Shown: positions 6,501 through 9,076 of the stretch, one piece after another | How positions within the stretch are numbered: position 1 is the first letter of the stretch | How the letters are laid out: each line of letters begins with the position of its first letter | Assembly: GCA_004298075.1 (NCBI GenBank) | Contig: SCRK01000157.1 | Coordinates: 1 to 9,076 of the forward strand | From: a bacterium | Lineage (GTDB): Bacteria; Omnitrophota; Gorgyraeia; Gygaellales; Profunditerraquicolaceae | Direction of reading: 5' to 3' | DNA length: 9,076 nucleotides | Translations under genes and position numbers: made by a program | The notes under the pieces: model-generated | The model's input: the letters and a program-made list of their open reading frames with translations, nothing else | The model's database searches: none | What the model was told of the DNA's origin: nothing

Positions 6501-8423
6501 GTTTACGAAGAGAAGGCGATCGCCGAGGAGAGTTTAAAGAATATCATCAGCGAACTGGAGGGTATCCGGCAGCAGGTGGATGAGTTTAAACAGAAGATAT
6601 CTAATGTCAAGGCGAGCCTTACTCAGGAGGAACTTAATTTATCCGAAATTGATAAGCAGATTAACTCCCTTGAAAATGAGAAGTCAGCTTTGGTCTCGCA
6701 TAAGGAGTTCCTGGAGAAGTTGAAGACCAAATATGATGATATAGGCGAATCCCTGAACGCGGTGATCTATTTGGATAAGATGCCCCGGGAAACCCTGACC
6801 GGCCTGGTGGTTAAAATCAGGGATCTTGATCCAGCCGCCTTTAAGATCAGCGGTGAGGCCAAACCCATCGAATTAGATACTGCCAGAATAGATGAAAAGA
6901 TAGCAAAATTAGAGGAGAGCCTGGGGGAGCTAAGGAATAAAAAGGTATTGCGCCAGACTTGCATTTCGGAATTAAATAAAATGTCTGCCGGCTTAGAGCA
7001 GGAGCTGCGTAACCAGGAGATCGCTTTGGCGAATAAAGAATCCAGCCACACCGCTTCCCTGGAGCAGTTCAACAAGATAAAAGAAGAAGAGGATGTGATC
7101 GTCATGGAATTAACCCAGCTGCAGCGCGAGATCTCGGCGATAGAACAGAACTTAGCCAACGCGCAGGCGCAGTTGTCCAGTTTGAATAATGAGCAAAGGC
7201 AGAAACATGATTTGATCGTCCAAGAGGAGGACGCTATCTCTTTGAACAGCAGGCTGCGCGAGGATCTGCTGGTGTTGATCACCCAAACCAAGACCGAAAT
7301 CGAAGGTTTGAACAAACGTTTTATTTCCGATGAATCAACCTTAAAGATCCTGGAGGAAACTTATGCCCAGGATAAGGCGAGCCTCGAAAATATCCGGCAG
7401 CAGGAAGCTGAAAGCAAGGAACGTCTTGAACTGCTTAAAAACGAGATCGCCGAATGCCAGGGGAAGATCACAACAGCGCAGGAAGAGATCAAACTCAAAA
7501 AACAAGCCCTGGCGGAGGTTGAAGTAAAATATAATGAAGTATCCGGCGGGACGGCGACGGCCGCGAAAAAGATAGAGGCTGATCGCAAGCAGGCAGAGCA
7601 GATCAAAAACCGGCTGCACGAATTAGAGATGCGGGATAAGGATGTGGATTACCGCTATGCCGCGATAAAAGAAAGAATGTTCTCCGCGTATAAAATAGAG
7701 CTGGATGCCCAGGGGGGATTGGATAAAGAGCTGGATCATCAGGCGCTCTCCAGCGAGATCAATGAACTGAAGAGGAAGCTGGATTCTTACGGCACGGTCA
7801 ACCTGGTAGCCATTGAAGAATACGATGAGTTAAAACAGCGTTATGATTTTCTTATCCAGCAGCAGACCGACCTTTTAAGCGCCAAAGACTCGCTGCACCA
7901 GGCGATCCTCAAGATCAATCGCACCACAAAACAGATGTTCATGGAGACATTTGAAAAGGTAAAGGTGGAGTTCAAGAATTATTTTCGTTTGCTTTTTAAC
8001 GGCGGGGACGCGCAGCTCTTCCTGTTGGATGAAGCCGATCCGCTTGAATCGGGCATCGAGATCATCTGCCGGCCTCCGGGAAAGAAGCTGCAGAATGTTT
8101 TGCTCTTAAGCGGCGGGGAAAAGACCATGTCGGCAATAGCGCTTATCTTTGCCATATTTAAAGTCAAGCCTTCACCCTTCTGCATTCTGGATGAGATCGA
8201 CGCCGCCCTTGATGAGGCAAATGTCGACAGGTTCTCCAGGGTCCTGCAGGAGTTTTCCAAGGCTTCGCAGTTCATCGTGATCACCCACAACAAAAAGACC
8301 ATTGTTAACGCCAATATTATGTATGGCATCACAATGGAGCAGTCGGGGGTTTCCAAGATCGTTTCCGTAAAATTATCGCAGAATAAAGAGAAGGAAAAAG
8401 AACCGGAAGCGGTTACAGTTTAA
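3591..8423 (+). CDS. smc: Chromosome segregation SMC ATPase, interrupted by an intein
   Basis: The 1610-codon frame encodes a 1065-residue SMC plus a 545-residue intein (residues 38-582). SMC dimers organise and segregate the chromosome with the ScpAB kleisin complex, using ATP bound between two heads. The N-terminal head has MYFKRLELIGFKSFCDKTTL and Walker A GPNGCGK at 31-37, resuming at S583 with SNIFDSIRWVLGEQSAKSLR. YSIVAQG (683-689, Q-loop region) and DEASGITKYK (from 707) follow. Coiled coil runs from about 740 to 1043, a short non-coil centre spans 1044-1097, and coiled coil returns to about 1400. The C-terminal head has signature LSGGEK (1506-1511) and Walker B FCILDEID (D1534, E1535) with ALDEANV. 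All ATPase motifs are intact once the intein is removed. Usual bacterial SMCs have about 1150-1200 residues; the shortfall matches a reduced hinge. It is co-transcribed with the HTH gene, and no scpA or scpB is in view. Confidence 0.95.
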   Translation: MYFKRLELIGFKSFCDKTTLNFEPGITAVVGPNGCGKCLQYDSLVTLDNGLQVKIGELVEETLKRAGSVEKNTDGLTSFENPLDIRVLSLNPETFKIEPKPVFAFVKKQAPGHLLEIKTRSGKKVTTTHYHPFFTIQNGSLVELKAEELRKGIRISVPRQLSNTQTNNKLDLMRIYKNIKAEDLLYIPYSEQLAEFVANKAVGGNENIKLAVKCALSGQAMNVANFMEIIAGSGLEEIPNFAKILKSRSCGRINIPLEINSQVVKFLGYLIAEGRVNEGNQVWFVNEDRAILDDYISCAKAGFGVQAKEFHYKAGTSDVIIFSAALAKFLEAAYNFKVGSVSREKVIPPQLFGCSEEIIVSFISALFEGDGFVCTKDAVYFEYSTASKELAQGLSSLLLRLGVNSVIRHKMKFAANTRNKTKRPYYSVYIYGYENTKKLAAKLNFVGRKSEKLTQIRNYQGKSNPNHDLIPEVNAIFKILVKLSGLKVKRIKKLSPKLVSYYENRCLPSRQGLLEALSIISEHAEITGAAKAIFEYLKSLANSDIYWDEIVGIKKIKSPEWVYDLSVIGNHNFVAQDIVVHNSNIFDSIRWVLGEQSAKSLRGSDMLDVIFNGTDNKEPLSMAEVSLAFDNSNRFFNVDHPEVLITRRLFRSGESEYMLNKATVRLKDILDLLAGTGIGAESYSIVAQGKIDLVLSSRPEDRRLVFDEASGITKYKSQKRETMRRLEETEQNLLRVNDIVTEVKRQIGSLERQANKARRYKEVFEELKLKEIDLALSDKSSLLKEKDEITQQLSTLNEEEVKLIEIVADQEARIANRQSELKALEESMMSARGEMLNLENSLVRNNEHINFNQQRIAELIENMGVLGVRRDQANEKLVQDEEKLQKVRDEYSRLKQDIEGKESILKQKEEEINKLSLSIKSSLESISESKKIILELETRISNTKNEIGDFNSKHQVFLARRKRLEIEKAKVYEEKAIAEESLKNIISELEGIRQQVDEFKQKISNVKASLTQEELNLSEIDKQINSLENEKSALVSHKEFLEKLKTKYDDIGESLNAVIYLDKMPRETLTGLVVKIRDLDPAAFKISGEAKPIELDTARIDEKIAKLEESLGELRNKKVLRQTCISELNKMSAGLEQELRNQEIALANKESSHTASLEQFNKIKEEEDVIVMELTQLQREISAIEQNLANAQAQLSSLNNEQRQKHDLIVQEEDAISLNSRLREDLLVLITQTKTEIEGLNKRFISDESTLKILEETYAQDKASLENIRQQEAESKERLELLKNEIAECQGKITTAQEEIKLKKQALAEVEVKYNEVSGGTATAAKKIEADRKQAEQIKNRLHELEMRDKDVDYRYAAIKERMFSAYKIELDAQGGLDKELDHQALSSEINELKRKLDSYGTVNLVAIEEYDELKQRYDFLIQQQTDLLSAKDSLHQAILKINRTTKQMFMETFEKVKVEFKNYFRLLFNGGDAQLFLLDEADPLESGIEIICRPPGKKLQNVLLLSGGEKTMSAIALIFAIFKVKPSPFCILDEIDAALDEANVDRFSRVLQEFSKASQFIVITHNKKTIVNANIMYGITMEQSGVSKIVSVKLSQNKEKEKEPEAVTV
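3702..5336 (+). mobile_element. Intein with LAGLIDADG homing endonuclease inside the SMC Walker A motif
   Basis: The in-frame insertion starts at C38 (TGC, 3702) and ends at H581-N582, with S583 as the +1 nucleophile. Splicing block A is CLQYDSLVTLDNG; block B is VTTTHYHPF with T128 and H131; block F is VYDLSVIGNHNFVAQ (562-576); block G is VVHN. The two endonuclease motifs are LGYLIAEG (267-274, acidic E273) and ALFEGDG (365-371, acidic D370), so both active-site acids remain and the endonuclease looks intact. A further region (about 455-555), with DLIPEV and SRQGLLEAL, resembles the extra domain of large archaeal-type inteins. Removal restores GPNGCGK-SN exactly, which fixes both boundaries. 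Sampled composition is AT-richer than the host gene (17 G+C of 60 at 4081-4140, 25 of 60 at 6241-6300), in line with acquisition by transfer. Confidence 0.97.
6720..6881 (+). other. Reduced hinge-position segment of SMC
   Basis: Residues 1044-1097 are the only non-heptad stretch in the middle of the two arms. It reads roughly LKTKYDDIGESLNAVIYLDK, then MPRETLTGLVVKIRD, then AAFKISGEAKPIEL. The canonical SMC hinge covers about 150 residues or more with conserved glycines (GxxG-type motifs); none of that is seen here. There is also no CxxC zinc hook as in Rad50. The arms on each side have similar length (about 300 residues), so this is the true tip of the molecule. The segment looks beta-rich and might be a minimal dimerisation element. 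Confidence 0.65.
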
Positions 8424-8431
8424 GAATTGCA

Positions 8432-9076
8432 CTAGCGGCAGCAGGTAGTATTCTTGCCTTTGTTCTTGGCTTGGTAGAGACAGTTGTCTGAAGAGGCGAT
8501 CAGCTCTGCCGGAAGCAGGCCATCCTCGGGAAAAGTAGATATCCCTAAACTTACCGTGAGCATTTTATTGGGAAATATCTCTTCGTTCAGGAAGGGGTAT
8601 CTTTGAATATCTATCCTTATGCGTTCGGCGATCAAATAGGCTTCTTTTTTGTCGGTCTGGGGAAGGATTATGGTGAATTCCTCGCCGCCGTAACGGCAGA
8701 CCAGGTCCATCTTGCGTGATTGATTACGCAAGACCTGCGCTAAGTCTTTTAATATTTTATCCCCCGCCTGATGCCCGAGCGTATCGTTGTAGATCTTAAA
8801 ATCATCTATATCCACGGTAATTAAACTAAGATGGCTTTTAGTTGCCTTGGCTTTTTCAGTCTCAGTCTGCAGTAGGTATTGAAAATAACCATGGTTCCAG
8901 AGGTTGGTCAGGTAATCTGAATGCGCGCGGTCAACCGTCTTTTCGTATAGCTGGGAATTCTCAATAGCCAGGCCTGCCTGGTTGGCAAGCATAGTAAGCA
9001 TGCGCAGGTCGTCTTTGGTGATCGGGTCGTTGGTGATGAAATTATCCGCCACGATTATCCCGTTTACCCGGTCTTT
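8432..9076 (-). CDS. GAF-GGDEF diguanylate cyclase, C-terminal part (5' end outside window)
   Basis: The minus-strand frame is open from the right edge to TAG at 8434-8432, giving the last 214 residues. The first 45 (KDRVNGIIVADNF to AIENSQLYEK) are the end of a GAF sensor domain. The rest is a GGDEF domain that makes cyclic di-GMP from two GTP: DYLTNLWNHGYF, DIDDFKIYNDTLGHQAGD, then the active-site loop RYGGEEF (GGEEF at visible residues 130-134, bases 8675-8689). RKMD lies five residues before GGEEF and matches the RxxD inhibitory site, so product feedback is likely. A GTG at 9052-9050 could be taken for a start but lies inside the GAF domain, so it is internal. The stop faces the smc stop across 8 bp, and no bidirectional terminator was recognised. 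Cyclic di-GMP often controls pili, but no direct link to the upstream pilin gene can be shown. Confidence 0.93.
   Translation of the reverse strand, partial: KDRVNGIIVADNFITNDPITKDDLRMLTMLANQAGLAIENSQLYEKTVDRAHSDYLTNLWNHGYFQYLLQTETEKAKATKSHLSLITVDIDDFKIYNDTLGHQAGDKILKDLAQVLRNQSRKMDLVCRYGGEEFTIILPQTDKKEAYLIAERIRIDIQRYPFLNEEIFPNKMLTVSLGISTFPEDGLLPAELIASSDNCLYQAKNKGKNTTCCR

Noticed and set aside
6767..7315. 182-codon minus-strand open frame inside smc
   Set aside because: It is antisense to the coiled-coil region, is rich in Ser and Leu as expected from the complement of Glu/Lys-rich codons, and has no start signals.
8424..8431. Terminator between convergent smc and the diguanylate cyclase gene
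   Set aside because: Only 8 bp separate the stops and no stem with a T-tract was found nearby.
1..9076. CRISPR array, tRNA, rRNA or riboswitch
   Set aside because: No regularly spaced repeats, tRNA-like cloverleaf or conserved RNA motif was recognised on either strand by eye.

Overview
The window looks like a chromosomal segment of an anaerobic bacterium. The clues are an acyl-CoA dehydrogenase/Etf operon whose EtfA carries a ferredoxin domain, a prepilin of the diderm type, a bacterial SMC and a diguanylate cyclase. Moderate GC, many fold-back repeats and the pilin style would suit an uncultured phylum such as Omnitrophota. That placement is inference from general resemblance, not from a marker gene.

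Layout. (1) 1-2260, plus strand: the 3' end of an acyl-CoA dehydrogenase gene, a 73-bp symmetric palindrome, etfB, and an etfA with two N-terminal [4Fe-4S] clusters. The order dehydrogenase-EtfB-ferredoxin/EtfA matches electron-bifurcating enoyl-CoA reductase systems such as caffeyl-CoA reductase CarCDE. (2) 2261-2592: no gene. It holds a 220-bp fold-back repeat, a 25-bp-period direct repeat and a promoter whose 15-bp spacer contains nine consecutive G. (3) 2593-3108: a type IV pilin-like prepilin, with a strong intrinsic terminator at 3232-3261. (4) 3363-8423: a consensus sigma70-type promoter, a small excisionase-type helix-turn-helix gene and, 12 bp later behind a perfect AGGAGG, a 1610-codon smc gene. 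(5) 8432-9076, minus strand: the C-terminal part of a GAF-GGDEF diguanylate cyclase, convergent with smc and cut by the window edge.

The most unusual object is the SMC. A complete 545-residue intein with a LAGLIDADG homing endonuclease sits inside the Walker A P-loop, between its Lys and Ser, so no functional ATPase can form before splicing. The -3 extein residue and intein residue 1 are both cysteines (C-G-K-C), an arrangement able to form a splice-blocking disulfide. The mature SMC would be about 1065 residues, and the place of the normal hinge (about 150 residues or more) is taken by only about 54 residues between two balanced coiled-coil arms.

The pilin and helix-turn-helix genes both have a -10 box placed so that transcription would begin at or within a base of the ATG, which suggests leaderless mRNAs. 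The pilin promoter has a poly-G spacer that could vary in length. All functional statements come from reading motifs; no search or structure prediction was run.
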